DNA of 64,000 nt from Gordionus sp. m RMFG-2023 (GCF_954871325.1 NC_088778.1:1054001-1118000); one strand, 5' to 3'; positions 47,321-59,869 are shown, numbered from the stretch's first letter. Translations and numbers: made by a program. Notes: generated from the letters alone by a model not told the origin.

Positions 47321-48772
47321 TTAAAAACAAAGACGGAAGAATAAAGTTTTGAAGAGATATTTTCGATAAAGAGGCGACGTTGCAATAATCAAATAAGGGT
47401 ATGCTGAGTATTGACTGTACATCATGATATAAACAAAAAAGAAGAGAACAGGATTGGTCATCAAAAAGTCATCTTCCCAGGTTGGCAACTTCCGGAATAT
47501 GAATATTAGCCAAGGGAGGGAGAATATGACAGATGCCAAGCATAAACAACCCGTCGATATCGTGAAATCTCGGTTTCTAGCTTTGATCAATTGATTTTTT
47601 CTAGATGATGCGGTATTCACGGTCGTCAATGGAGAACTACCCTGTAAAACTTGGTTGCCTTTTGAGGAATGCTGAATTAGTTTGGATTGTTTAGAATTGT
47701 CAAACTTAATTTCATTCGAACTGCTGGGGTGAATGGATGTTAAATCATTGGGAATGGGAAAGATGCTATTAATATTGGTCTTTGGGGTCGATCTGGCGCA
47801 TTTTTTATAACTTGAGAGAATTTTGGAATGCCAATATTTTCCGGAAAAGGGATTATTTTTACTAGACCCTTCAATATCCGTTGAAGGGATAGTAATAGTT
47901 CCTGATCTCTTTATATTAGTCCTGGATCGTTTATAGAAAAGGGTCGCCGTTATTGCGTTGCTAGTCAATATGATGATGCAAGGAATCAGATTGGTGAATA
48001 CCGCTTCCATTTTATCGTATATCAAAGAAAACTTTTTCATTTGTTCATTAAACTCGAACCTGTACGTTGAGTGAATATATAATGATTCGTGGTCGGGAAA
48101 TGGTTGGATAGTAAATTGAACATCCTTAGTTTCGTTAGAGATTATTTTGCTGGTTATAAATAAAACATCGTTGCCTCCAACCATATACGAGCTAGTGTTA
48201 TGTTCATTCTGATGGAACCAATATATTTGCTTTATTCGATAATAATTTAAATAAGGCAAGGCTACTATTACGCTAACCACCATAATGACGCACACATATT
48301 TTTTGACATTTAGAAATTTAAACCAATCAAAATATAGGAACGGAAATTTGATGGCGAAGAGGCGATCCATAGACATCAAAGCCAGGAGATAATTGATGAA
48401 ACCGATGAAAATGTCCTCGAAGAACCATTCAAATTTCCCGAACCATACACTAGAAATGAGGGTATACTGCATTTTATATTTCTTTATATCATGAACCACC
48501 CAGGGAGTCATAACTATCAATATCGACATGTTGGCCAAAGCCAGGGTTACAAAGTAAAATTTGCATCTCTGTTGAACATGGGAATCGGGTCTGGCTGCGA
48601 TCACCAAAAACATCATGAGAAGGTTACCAAGAATCCCCAACGCTATGACCATGCCGAGATAGTGCAGTAGTTTGCTGTTGGGTTCTTTAATCTCACCCAT
48701 GATTTCCTTCAAGATCATGGCTCTCAGCTGGGTCAAGTTTCCCTTGATTGTTACGTTAATAATTCCGATCAT
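47321..48772 (-). CDS. Rhodopsin-like GPCR paralogue B, 483 aa, intronless
   Basis: Close paralogue of the receptor at 27085-28602, alignable nearly end to end and well over half identical across the helices. DRLFA follows TM3 (DR at 136-137). The block SSVWFGKFEWFFED before TM3 is identical in both, as is KARNRDFTI before TM6. Helices: about 37-60, 71-94, 116-140, 159-179, 250-280, 405-427 and 442-466. As in paralogue A, TM2 has Asn81 where Asp is usual, there is no Cys at the top of TM3 or in the second extracellular loop, and TM7 ends YPYLIIATSPLYRK. Sequons lie at 6, 12, 192 and 213. The third intracellular loop (about 281-404) is Ser/Thr/Asn-rich and poorly conserved between the copies, and the C-terminal tail is short. 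The two genes point toward each other, with taspase between them. Ligand unknown. Confidence 0.9.
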   Translation of the reverse strand: MIGIINVTIKGNLTQLRAMILKEIMGEIKEPNSKLLHYLGMVIALGILGNLLMMFLVIAARPDSHVQQRCKFYFVTLALANMSILIVMTPWVVHDIKKYKMQYTLISSVWFGKFEWFFEDIFIGFINYLLALMSMDRLFAIKFPFLYFDWFKFLNVKKYVCVIMVVSVIVALPYLNYYRIKQIYWFHQNEHNTSSYMVGGNDVLFITSKIISNETKDVQFTIQPFPDHESLYIHSTYRFEFNEQMKKFSLIYDKMEAVFTNLIPCIIILTSNAITATLFYKRSRTNIKRSGTITIPSTDIEGSSKNNPFSGKYWHSKILSSYKKCARSTPKTNINSIFPIPNDLTSIHPSSSNEIKFDNSKQSKLIQHSSKGNQVLQGSSPLTTVNTASSRKNQLIKARNRDFTISTGCLCLASVIFSLPWLIFIFRKLPTWEDDFLMTNPVLFFFVYIMMYSQYSAYPYLIIATSPLYRKYLFKTLFFRLCF

Positions 48773-49898
48773 TTTAATTGATTTAAAAAAACCAATCTGG
48801 AGATCAGCTGATGAATGAGAATCATTTAAATATGATTAATAGGGGATTAATATTGAAAAACTATTTTTTACATCTATACGCTAAGTGATATGACTTCTAT
48901 TTCATGTTATATATTATTATTATCGTTTTTGTTTTTAAAATTTTAAATCACTTTTAGCCGATAAATTGATAATGAATAAATATTTGAAAGTTTTTTTTAA
49001 TGATATTTATTAGTTATTATTTTAGTGGGATATAGAAGCCATATTAATCTTTAATAAAAAATAAATTACAATTTATATTATTATTATTATTAATATTATT
49101 AATTATATGTTTATATGGTTTCAAATCGTTATCCTAATATATTTTTTAATATTAAATTAACTTGTATATTTTTCTTTTTTTCTAACACACATATATAGTA
49201 AAGTGTCCACTATCTTAATATTTGTAAATATTTTTAAATTCTTTTTCCTATAGTAATTATGGTAATTATAGCAATATACCATATATTTGTTATTTTTTGG
49301 ATTAAATATTGTATTCATAACTGCTTTTTCAATATCTAATCATGTAATTATTGTTGGAGTCTGTAGACAGATCCTTTTTAAAAAAAAACTAATATAAATG
49401 TCAAGTCCCTGTATTTGGCCATTTTAAAACAAAATGTTTTTTTTGTTGTTTTTTATAAACGATTAAGTAGTGTCTGGAAGCGTTTGCGGTAGGCAAAAAT
49501 TAATACGACAAATCATCATCCTTTGTTTTGGATAATAAATAAATGAAAATTAACTAGAAATATGCCCTAGAAAATCGCTCAAAAAATACGTTCTGTATAG
49601 AAATGGCGTTAGACTTTAGAAAGATAACTACAAAATCCTTGTTTAGATCTGAAAAGAAATTTACAAAGCCATTATTTATCGAAATTAAAAATAATTGGCA
49701 TTTCGAAATTATATCGGAGAATTTATAAGTTTTGTCAATTAAAAAAAACTGTCGTTTTGGAGAGAACTACCTGTCATCTTTGAAGAAGAACAAAGAATAA
49801 GATAAGAGCAGGATTAGCGATTTATACAACCAATATATTTATATGTCAATGAACATATGTCATGGCTTTATGTCTATAAAATTTGTCATTATTGATGA
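48773..49898. other. AT-rich 5' flank of GPCR B
   Basis: ATT/TTA-rich microsatellite-like stretches occur near 49075-49110. No gene is seen. Confidence 0.4.
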
Positions 49899-50180
49899 TT
49901 AAACTTTATTTCGATCTTGAAAATCTCTAATAAATATTTTATACCTTGTGACACTTTGAAGGGTTTTTTTCCTGATGGCCAAGAAACGTCGAACATGCAT
50001 ACAATTTCCGCGTTCGAATATTATGCAATGATTTAGCGTGAAGCGTTTAGAAAAAGATTTCACAAATAAATATATTAATAATAAAAAAAATATACTGGCA
50101 TAGAACCATAGTCCTAACTTAAATATGTGTAATACAAGCACCCTTTCACTCCTTTGACTGTAAAAGCGTTGCCAAAACAT
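49899..50180 (-). CDS. Possible small membrane protein or exon, 93 codons
   Basis: An ATG-to-TAA frame has one clear hydrophobic helix (about residues 21-43, GLWFYASIFFLLLIYLFV). A basic C-terminal half follows, including NHCIIFERGNC and VRRFLAIRKKTLQ. Amino-acid use is more balanced than in chance AT-rich ORFs. An acceptor-like CTTTTACAG lies inside it, so it may be part of a spliced gene with the exon-like segment at 50757-50828, but the phases I tried do not join cleanly. I do not recognise the family. Confidence 0.35.
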   Translation of the reverse strand: MFWQRFYSQRSERVLVLHIFKLGLWFYASIFFLLLIYLFVKSFSKRFTLNHCIIFERGNCMHVRRFLAIRKKTLQSVTRYKIFIRDFQDRNKV

Positions 50181-50256
50181 TGAAATAAGATCATTGTATT
50201 TTACTAGTTCATATGTGTTAATAAAAGACTGAATTTCGAACTAAAAGTTACTAAAT

Positions 50257-50395
50257 CAAGATTTTAGCAATTTTCCATAAGAGGGGTGCCAAGCATTTCT
50301 GCTCTCTTTTGGGACAAATTTTGAGCATAGTTAATAATTTCTTAGATACAGTCTTGATTAAGCCATTTTTTTTTTCAAAATCGGCTAAATAGAGT
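50257..50395 (+). repeat. Dispersed repeat, copy 1 (AAGATTTTAGC family)
   Basis: It starts TCAAGATTTTAGC, includes GGTGCCAAGC and CATTTCTGC, and ends TTGATTAAGCCATTTTT and AATCGGCT. It shares this order with 51506-51650 and 62157-62320. Confidence 0.5.
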
Positions 50396-50756
50396 CTAAC
50401 ATAAATAATTGTCACTTTCATTTATATCATAGATTATATATGCCAAAATATGTTTTATTAAGATTAATTAAAAATTACGTTTATAATTGGTTTATTTTGT
50501 TAATTAAATATCATATAAAATAATTTGATAGCAGCATATTAATATATTTTTTTTTACTCTATAATAGATGGTAAATAATATACATAATATAATAGTTATT
50601 TTGTTTGTTTCTTTAGTTCAAAGCAAGCAACGTAATCATTAATTATTAAAAGACGTTCGGCTTAAAAATGGCATAAATTATGGCCGCGTTTCTTCTTCAT
50701 AGCAAGTTAAATAAATAGAAAATATTATGTAAGATTATTAAACAAAAACTATATAC

Positions 50757-50828
50757 CTAATTGGCACCTTCTTCTCTTCGTTTTAACTAGTGGAGCAAAG
50801 CGGCGTGATTTTGTAGCTTCCACCAAGG
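50757..50828 (-). CDS. Candidate coding exon, unrecognised
   Basis: The acceptor TATGTTTTTCTAG precedes an open frame LVEATKSRRFAPLVKTKRRR followed by CQL, which ends at a donor (TTAG|GTATAT). The translation is Arg/Lys-rich and looks coding. Flanking exons were not established. Confidence 0.3.
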
Positions 50829-51505
50829 CTAGAAAAACATAACAAAAAATGTGAAAGCATTCGGAACAGAGTGTTTAAGCTTTTGGCGAAATATTTTAAA
50901 ATAAATAAAGGAAACTTCAAAGGAAATAGATGACCAATCGTGTGCGGTTTAGCGACCTAATGAATGAATGAATTCAAAAACTCGACTATTTTTTTTTTAA
51001 ATTTTTTAAAAAAATGATAAAAATCAACGAGGGGGGAACAGACACGAGGTTGCGGAACGGAAAGTAAGAAATTTCTATGAGAAGAAAAAGGAAGATAAAA
51101 TGGTTTAGAAATTGTAATACCAATAATTATAAAAGCAGAGGATAGAAGGTTAGAAATTATTTGAATTTACTTTTTATTTATTAATTTAAGCTCTGTAAAT
51201 AATTTATAATGTCTTTTGTAATTTCTTCCATGCAAGATTATTTAATCTTGCCTTTTTTTTAATTGAATTTAGATATTTTAATTGGATTAAATTCGGACGT
51301 CGTGATTGGTCCGATTTTAAAACTATGTGGGAATACATATTACATTAGGATAATTATTGTAAAGATAATTGTTAGAACTGCGCATATTCCAGTTCATCTC
51401 TAGCCCGCTAAGTTATTGCGAGTTAAATGGATTGAGATCAGATGGTGTAACAACTAGTGTTTTTTAAAATGTCCGATTTGGCAATTTTTCAAAGCGCCCC
51501 CCCCC
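50829..51505. other. AT-rich DNA
   Basis: I see no supported gene or element here. Confidence 0.35.
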
Positions 51506-51650
51506 CTATTAAGATTTTAGCTAAAATAATTATTATGTGGGCACCGTGATTTGGAAAATAGATGCTGAAGCATTTCTGCCGGCTGGAAACAAGATCTTTG
51601 GTTAGGGCCTTTTTTTTGACAAGTTCATTAGACTCTTGGGCAACTCATTA
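51506..51650 (+). repeat. Dispersed repeat, copy 2 (AAGATTTTAGC family)
   Basis: TTAAGATTTTAGCTAAAATAA, then GGGCACCGTGATTTGG and CATTTCTGCCG, are in the same order as the copies at 50257 and 62157. Confidence 0.5.
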
Positions 51651-51976
51651 ATTGGGACTATACTTCCGGCTCTTCACTCTTTCATAACATTAACATCAAT
51701 CCTCTGACTCAATCCGTAACCAAAATATATTAAATAATACAAAGGATACAATTTAATTTCCATTTTTAGGAAGCCTTAGCAAAAGAACCCCAAAGAAATT
51801 TTTTAATACACAGGACAAATAAAATTAGAATCAAAATTTTTAATTTTCCGATCACGGTTCCTTATTGGGAACACAAAGTATCAACTCTTAAAAATATCGA
51901 ATACCTTCGCGTTCAAAATTCATTTTCAACTAATAGAATTTTTTTTTATACTTTAAATATTTTAAATATTTAATAT

Positions 51977-52654
<678 letters not shown>

Positions 52655-53013
52655 TATATTAAATATATATTTTTTATTTTTATATAAGCTAATAATGTCG
52701 ATTTCAAATATTCGGTTTTAAAATATACGACTCGGCCGGGCCAACCTGGGCCGGGCTTAGGACCGGGTCAGCTGGTCTCTGATAAACACCATGTTGGCCG
52801 TTAGATTTTAATTTATTTTTTTTTAAATATAATATTTCTGTAAATTTATAGACAATTTTTTTTAATGTTTTAATCTTTTCGTTTTTTTTTAAAAAAAAAA
52901 ATTTCCATTAAAAAATCATCCTTCGTCAAAAAACTAAAGAAGGATCTAAGAAGTGATTTCTATGTTTATAAGTAACTTCTCATTTCCTAAATTTCTACAG
53001 ATACATCATGTTT

Positions 53014-53155
53014 CGTTAACTCAATATTTTAGCCAGAAAAATATTGCCTAAACCTCCAGGCTTTTCTAATAGATGTATAAACATTTGTGTCATCTATGAC
53101 CAAAATCTTCATTTCTTGCGTAATATTTTTTCTGGCTAAAATATTAAGTTAGCCG
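53014..53155. mobile_element. 142-bp MITE, copy 1
   Basis: The left end reads GTTAACTCAATATTTTAGCC. The right end in reverse complement reads GGCTAACTTAATATTTTAGCC. Both are followed by AGAAAAAATATT or AGAAAAATATT. The inverted repeats are over 30 bp long and nearly perfect. A second copy lies at 57408-57545. Confidence 0.8.
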
Positions 53156-53374
53156 TTTTTATCAAGCCATTTAACAACACTACTCCTTATAGACTAAAAA
53201 AAACTGACTAATAATGATAAATAAGATCAAGGGGATATTTCTGTAAATAAAATCCTGACTATGGCATTTAAATGACCGTTCTCGAAAGGGAACGATTTTG
53301 AGTGTATGCTTAGAGACCGAAAATATATTGTCCGACCAAAACATGTCCCATAGGCTCACAGAGTTTTCGCAATC

Positions 53375-53557
53375 ATGGAAAAACTATTATTAAAAATGTA
53401 CAGATTGAGAAATGAAAAAATGTTACACGCGGAACGGATTAAATACCAAGTTGCTCAACAAGAAAAAAGGTTAATGATATTAACATATGTTTTAATGGAA
53501 TCACTTGGTCGAGTCAGGCCTCCTATATATCACCCCCCCCAAGAACAGAACCACTAA
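53375..53557 (+). CDS. Small ORF, possible terminal exon, 60 codons
   Basis: The frame begins MEKLLLKMYRLRNEKMLHAE and continues as a basic, probably helical segment to PPIYHPPQEQNH and a stop. It is open from an acceptor-like CCCATAG at about 53355, so it may be a last exon. There is no recognised domain. A tRNA-like sequence follows 33 bp downstream, so the segment could also belong to a composite repeat. Confidence 0.3.
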   Translation: MEKLLLKMYRLRNEKMLHAERIKYQVAQQEKRLMILTYVLMESLGRVRPPIYHPPQEQNH

Positions 53558-53589
53558 GTTAGATTAAGAAGAAGAAAACATGATCATAG

Positions 53590-53657
53590 CCGGGATTCGA
53601 ACCCGTGACCATCGGGTTGGTAAGCGACGCTCTTGCAGACTAGGCCAATGCAGGGGA
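53590..53657 (-). repeat. tRNA-like sequence (SINE head or tRNA pseudogene)
   Basis: The minus strand contains an A-box-like TGGCCTAGTCTGCA (53647-53634) and a consensus B box GGTTCGAATCC (53603-53593) at normal spacing. An ACGGG/CCCGG T-arm can form. The acceptor stem does not pair. The anticodon arm gives a loop of about 10 nt (CTTACCAACC), not 7. It is therefore not a working tRNA gene; a tRNA-derived SINE is the likely source. Confidence 0.6.
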
Positions 53658-53699
53658 CTTAACATTCTCGATTTTTTTTTCTAAAAAAATTTAACCTCT

Positions 53700-55479
53700 A
53701 TTCTTGAGGATTTCTCTTTTTTTAGAAAATTGAGATCCAAATATGCTAAAATTTGCCGAAAGAATTAAATCTTCAAAAACGTACTGGATGGGTTTTCATC
53801 ATGTTGGAGTTTGGACTCTAAACAAACAGGCAAACGAAAAACACTTAGGAATTAGTTAAGCTTAAGAGAAACCTGTGTCCTAAACACTAATTCTAATTAT
53901 ATAAATTAATCATTTACTCTAATACTTAGATAAATTAAGATAATAAATATTTAAATTTTTTTATTTAATTAGTAACTTGGTATTATTGAATATCATTTGA
54001 CATAAAATAATATTTTATTTGTAATATTTAACAATATACTTTACCTACATTACTTTGTAAATATTATACATAGCCCTCTACCATGCGTATTATGATAATT
54101 CAGCTTATTAAAATGAACCTTTAATGTTTTAGTGAGTAAATTCTGATAAATAACATTTTTAAATGATTTGATAGTATTTTCTAATAATTCACGCCAGCTT
54201 GCGGATATAATTTTATTGAAATTAAATTTAATTATAAATATTTAGTATAATTTATGTTAAAGGATTTAAACGATTATTATGAGATAAAAGAAAATTTAAC
54301 TATTAATGTGTATTTCTTTACTATCGAATATATCTTGTTATAGTTTGTACTTAATCTTTTAGGTTTTGAATATTAGAAGTTTAGTTAACATCATTATTAT
54401 TATTAATTTGGTTCTCTATTCAAATTTATATTTCAAATATTAGAATTATAATTATTACGATTAATTTTGTTCGCGATGCAAATTTATATTTCGTAGATTA
54501 AATTATAATTTTAGTTAGCATTATTATTATTAATTTTTATTTACCATGCAAATTTATAATTTTGAATTTTTTATGAAAAAAGAATTTTTAATGGCTAGCC
54601 AAAAATATATAAATAGCCAAGAAAAATAATTATAATACATAGACGATATTTGATTATTAATTTTTATAAAAGAAATTGAATAAAGAATATTAGAAGTAGT
54701 AAAGTAGTTGATATTGAATTTATTAATAATTATAATTAATTATTTATTTTTTTTAGATATCATCAATTAGGTTCAATAGTTTATAATTGATAATATTACC
54801 CTTATCTTCCCAGAATAAGCTCTCCCACTAATTTCGACCTTAACAAATAAAGTAACACAGTTACTACATATCTAATAATTTAATTTTTTATAAGTTATTT
54901 ATATCATAGGAAAATGAATCTCACTACTAATGAATAGGAATAAATATATAGAATAACTTGAATGTGATGTGGTCTTTTATTTTGATAATATGCTAAAAAC
55001 AAGTGAATAAATAAGAATAATTTTTTTATCTATGTGTATATCAAAATAAATATTCTTTTTATATCTCGAAAATCAATTGTTTACAATAACGTTATATAAT
55101 TCCTTAAATATATTATTACAATATAATATGTCTTCTTTTCGCCTAAAGTGAAACATTTGTCAAAAAGTAATATTAAACCTAATTGTAATTGAAAACACCA
55201 CTTAAAATACATAATTTACGTTGTATCATACAACATGCACCACCTCCAAAAAAAAAATGAAAGTCTTGAAAACACAACAAGGTACAAAAAATGGGGAAGG
55301 AAAGAACTCGTTTTGGCATGCGGGAGGTAAATCTTATAATGTTAAATGAGTGATAGGGTTAATATTTATTGTTACAATTTTTGAATTATTAAAATAATAC
55401 CCAATACTTACAAGGAATTATATAAAAAATAATATATATATGGGAATTATTGTCATCATTTCTTTTTTTGGAATATAAT
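53700..55479. other. AT-rich intergenic DNA
   Basis: Loose ATTATT-rich triplicate repeats (about 70 bp each, sharing GCAAATTTATA) lie near 54380-54570. No gene is seen. Confidence 0.4.
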
Positions 55480-57010
55480 AAACAATTACAATTGGGAAAG
55501 GGTAATTAATTATATTGGAATATAATAAACAATTACAATTGGAAAGGGGAATTATTATCATAACTAGGAAAGATAGAATATGTATGATGCTTTAATATTT
55601 GTAACCAACAATATAAAAGTAAAAAATATAATGAAATATTTTCCTATCAATAATTTCTAATGTGATCAATATGAACAAAGAGAAACTTATCATCTACCTG
55701 AATTTCCCAAATGACGTTACTAATTCTCCCAACGACAATCCCCACACGCCATTCTTGATTGGAACCCACTTTAATAAAGACAGAGTTGCCTAATGTTAAT
55801 TCTCTGAAATTTATTCTTCTTATATTCACAGTCATCGTCTTTTAAAAAACTCTATTCGCCTAAACTCCCAAAAGTTAAACAAAATTATTGGGTACAACCT
55901 AACAAACCCTGGTACCGAGTCTATATTGATTTTTTTGGACCTATTAAATATTTTTATGGATTAGTAATTATTGATGGGTACTCTAGCTTGTTAGAGATTA
56001 TTAAGGTAAAAAACATTAATGCGACTACCACCATTATGCTATTAAATCTTTTTTCCAGATTTGGGTATCCAGTAGAATTGGTATCAGATAATGGACCAGC
56101 TTTTAGGTCTGTTGATTTTAATAACTTTTTAAAAGAAAAGGGAATTTTACATATATATACTCCGGCATACCATCCTGCGTCAAATGGTATGGCTGAAAGA
56201 GCTGTACGATCAGCAAAAAATATGATATATAAATTAGGAGGCTGGGATGACATTTTGGAAGATGTGTTGTTAAATTATCGCAACACGAAACATGTGGTTA
56301 CTAAGTCATCACCTGCTTTTAGATTATTCGGAAGGGAGTTAAGATGGAAATGGAGTTTTTTAAAAGACGATGACTGTGATAGTATACCCAATGTAAAAAG
56401 AATATATTTCAGAGAATTAACATTAGGCAACTCTGTCTTTATTAAAGTGGGTTCCAATCAAGAATGGCGTGTGGGGATTGTCGTTGGGAGAATTAGTAAC
56501 CATTTGGGAAATTCAGGTAGATGATAAGTTTCTCTTTGTTCATATTGATCAATTAGAAATTATTGATAGGAAAATATTTCATTATATTTTTTACTTTTAT
56601 ATTGTTGGTTATAAATATTAAAGCATCATACATATTCTATCTTTCCTAGTTATAATAATAATTCCCCTTTCCAATTGTAATTGTTTATTATAATACAATA
56701 TAATTACCCTTTCCCAATTGTAATTGTTTATTATATTCCAAAAATAACAATATTTCCCTCCCAAATGTAATTGTTTATTATATTCCAAAAAAAGAAATAA
56801 TGACATAAGAATTTTTAATAGGTCCAAAAAAATCAATATAGATTGGGTACCAGGGTTTGTTAGGTTGTACCCAATAATTTTGTTTAACTTTTGGGAGTTT
56901 AGGCGCATTGATCATGCACATATTACATCTAAAAATCATTTCTTTAATATCTTTATTGACTCCTGGCCACCAAAATACCTTTCCATAGTATCTAACAACT
57001 ACAAATAATA
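55480..57010. mobile_element. Ty3/gypsy integrase-region fossil, palindromically rearranged
   Basis: Parts of one gypsy family occur in opposite orientations: integrase C-terminal tail and adjoining repeat-bearing flank on the minus strand (about 55480-55835); integrase core and C-terminal part on the plus strand (about 55840-56560), with the SDNGPAF and YHPASNGMAERAV signatures of Ty3/gypsy; the same tail and flank on the plus strand (to about 56810); and the zinc-binding and core-start part on the minus strand (about 56815-57010). The flank contains a short tandem repeat built on AATTGTAATTGTTTATTAT, possibly LTR. It is a broken fossil, and the orientation switches suggest nested or inverted copies. 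The duplicated parts are still very similar, so the rearrangement may be fairly recent. Confidence 0.8.
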
Positions 57011-57407
57011 TATAACGTACATTTGCAGTTTACCTTGATATTTGTAGTTTAGTCAAACCGTTTTTATTTTATAATATTTTTTAAGATAGGATCTAAAGAC
57101 AGACTTGACATGCGGGTAGCTAACCCCTTCTCAGCAGTAGTCAGGTTAGGCACTCTTTTGAGAAATTATTTTTTATTAGTATTATATTATAGTATTGGAT
57201 TTTTTATAGTTTTTTTTTAAGAAGTTAATTTTAAATTTAAATATTTTTTTAACTTTCTCTTTTTTCCAGAACGATTTTTAATTTCATCACTACGAAAAAA
57301 AAAAGTGGAGAATTCATAGGGTAATAATATTAGGAAGATTTGAATAAATTTATTTCAAACAATTTTTCAAGTATGATAATCTCATGTTATAATATATATT
57401 CGTATAA

Positions 57408-57545
57408 CGGCTAACTCAATATTTTTTCCAGAAAATTTTTTTCGCAAGCCTGAAAATTTTGCTTATAGAAGAAACAAAGGTCTGGACATACATTATCGAA
57501 ATATCAAAGCTTAGTCAATATTTTTTTGAAACATTGAGTTGGCCG
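57408..57545. mobile_element. 138-bp MITE, copy 2
   Basis: Left end CGGCTAACTCAATATTTTTT; right end in reverse complement CGGCCAACTCAATGTTTC. It matches the element at 53014-53155 but is more diverged. A CT-rich microsatellite follows about 40 bp later. Confidence 0.65.
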
Positions 57546-57584
57546 GTTTTAAAAATCGGCTCAAATCGAGCCGTTTTACTTTTC

Positions 57585-57922
57585 TTCTCTTCTCTCTTCT
57601 TCTCTTCTCTTCTCTTCTTCTCTCTCTTCTCTTCTCTTCTCTTCTCTTCTCTTCTCTTCTCTTCTCTTCTCTTCTCTTCTCTTCTTCTTCTTCTCTCTCT
57701 CTCTCTCTCTTCTTCTTCTATTCTCTTCTCTTCTTCTTCTCTTCTTCTCTCTCTTCTCTTCTTCTCTTCTCTTCTCTTCTCTTCTCTTCTTCTTCTCTTC
57801 TCTTCTCTTCTCTTCTCTTCTCTTCTCTCTCTTCTCTTCTCTTCTCTTCTTCTTCTCTTCTCTTCTCTTCTCTTCTCTTCTCTTCTCTTCTCTTCTCTTC
57901 TCTTCTCTTCTCTTCTCTCTCT
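57585..57922. repeat. (TTCTC)n-type pyrimidine microsatellite
   Basis: CTCTT/CTTCT units with intermixed CTT and CT runs. ORFs of Ser/Leu/Phe or Arg/Glu repeats on both strands are artefacts. Confidence 0.97.
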
Positions 57923-57964
57923 TATACGCGGTAAAAAAACACGTTTGTGGAAATAAAACACATC

Positions 57965-58310
57965 GTTCGTTATTATATATATAGTAATATAATATTGTAT
58001 ATAGAATTTATTTAATTATTATCTGATAATGTAATAAAATTACTCTTTTATTTATAGCGAAGTTAGAAAATAAATATCAAAATTAAGACATTTTTTGATA
58101 TTTAATTGAAATATCGTCGTTAATATAAATAAATATAAATTTTCGGGGTAAATTAAAATAATCTCCCCATTATGCTGCAATAATTATCCGAAAGTCTCGA
58201 TCCGGTTGAGAGGTCTATCCGCCGCCAATACGTTTCGCAAATTGAGGAATTGTGATCCCGGTTCGATATAAATGACTACTTCTAACATCATCCATATCTT
58301 TTTTATTAAT
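57965..58310 (+). repeat. Dispersed repeat, copy A
   Basis: It shares a long diverged stretch with 63725-64000. Common landmarks are AATAATATTATAT(A)GAATTT-like, GTTAGCAAAG or its variant, ATTATGCTG, TTGAGAGGTCTATC and GACTACTTCTAACAT. A CCGGTTCGAT stretch near 58258 is reminiscent of a tRNA B box but not diagnostic. Confidence 0.6.
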
Positions 58311-59869
58311 TTATTTATTAAATCAAATTATTTAATACTTAGAAAATATATAAAATAGTCTGAGTAAGATGGGAAAAAAAGATTAAACACTGCTGCTAAT
58401 GTTCCTGAAATCTGAGCTTCCAATCAAATTACAGTTGCCGTTTTATAGATAAAATTTTGTTAGAAAATAATTGGTAAATTCAAATCTTATGACTTTTAAT
58501 TGACGTGAGATATAGTATATTTATAGTCAACATAAAGTTTACAAATGTTTATAGTTTATTTCATACACTTTAAAAGCCGAAATGTGGTGGCATAGCATTT
58601 TAAGAAAAATTCTCATGAATTTTCAGAGGAAGAACATCATATAAATTGTATATTCAATGATCGTAAAAATATAACCAATATAGTTTATGGAAAAATACAA
58701 AAATATAATCAATATTTTTTTTTCTTTACTAGATTTAGTTGTTCCTCTGTGTGTTAGATTGATCTTCTAAAACTTCTAAGAAAATAAATATAATTTATTA
58801 TATAAATTTTCTGTTTATAATATTGAAAAAAAATTAGATATATATATGATTTTAATTTTGCCTTAGCTCTGATTATATATTTATTATTGTATACTATAAA
58901 TACAAGTGTAATCCTGCAAAATAGACTTTTTTTGTACTAATCTACCCCTGTAGCCTGTTTTAAATTGATTTAATAAATAGAATTAGAAATATTATTTTGA
59001 CTTAAGTTTTTTCATGATTTTTTTACCAATTAATATATAATTTTGTTCATCAGATAGAAGGTATAATATATTAATTCTATATCTAAAGAAATATAATAAT
59101 TATTTCTACAGTGTCTAGCTCAAATTTTTTTTTAAATATTAAGGCTGGCTATGTTAGTAGGCCTGATTAAGTAATTTTCGTCCTAAGGAATTTATTAGAG
59201 AGTTACGTCAAAAATAGATGAGGGCTTATGAAAAGTAAGAGCAAAATAAAGAGTTAGATAGATTATTGACTCAGTCTAGGATACTCTGTCAGCCACTAGC
59301 TTAGAGATGTGAGATTATTAACGAATAATAAATTAATTAGATTTATGTATATTACCTTCAGGTATTCGGCCTTGTGTTATCGATGAAAAAACGAAAGTTA
59401 AAATAAGGAACATCTGTTTTTTTTAAATTTAATAAGTGTTTTAATTAGTAGACAATATATAAATAAGGATATTACATACCATAAGGAACATAGAATTAAT
59501 TTGTACCATTTAAATAAAATTTTTATCGAAAAAAGAGTTTGAAGTTAATATATTTTTCTATTTTTAAAATTAATATTTATTTTACGTTTCAATGTCCTCA
59601 ACCTTTAATTATAATAATATTTAAAATAATAATTAATAAATTTTACTATTTATATTTTTGTTAAAATTTAACTTTTTTTTTAATATGAGAGAAATCAACT
59701 TGAGATATAATTTACGAAAAAAAAAAAATTTATTTTTTGATTTGATAATTTAAGTCTTGACCTCTAAAAATGGATATTATACAAAAAAAAATTGAAGAGA
59801 ATTATATTAATTAAACAGTATAATTCATATAAAAAAGCTTGGTTTTATTTCCGAAAACGCCCTTTAAAT
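58311..59869. other. AT-rich intergenic DNA
   Basis: I see no gene or defined element here. Confidence 0.4.

Noticed and set aside
53590-53657. A functional tRNA gene
   Set aside because: No paired acceptor stem and an oversized anticodon loop, despite good A and B boxes.
57459-57961. Three overlapping ORFs rich in Ser/Leu/Phe or Arg/Glu
   Set aside because: Produced by the pyrimidine microsatellite at 57585-57922 on both strands.
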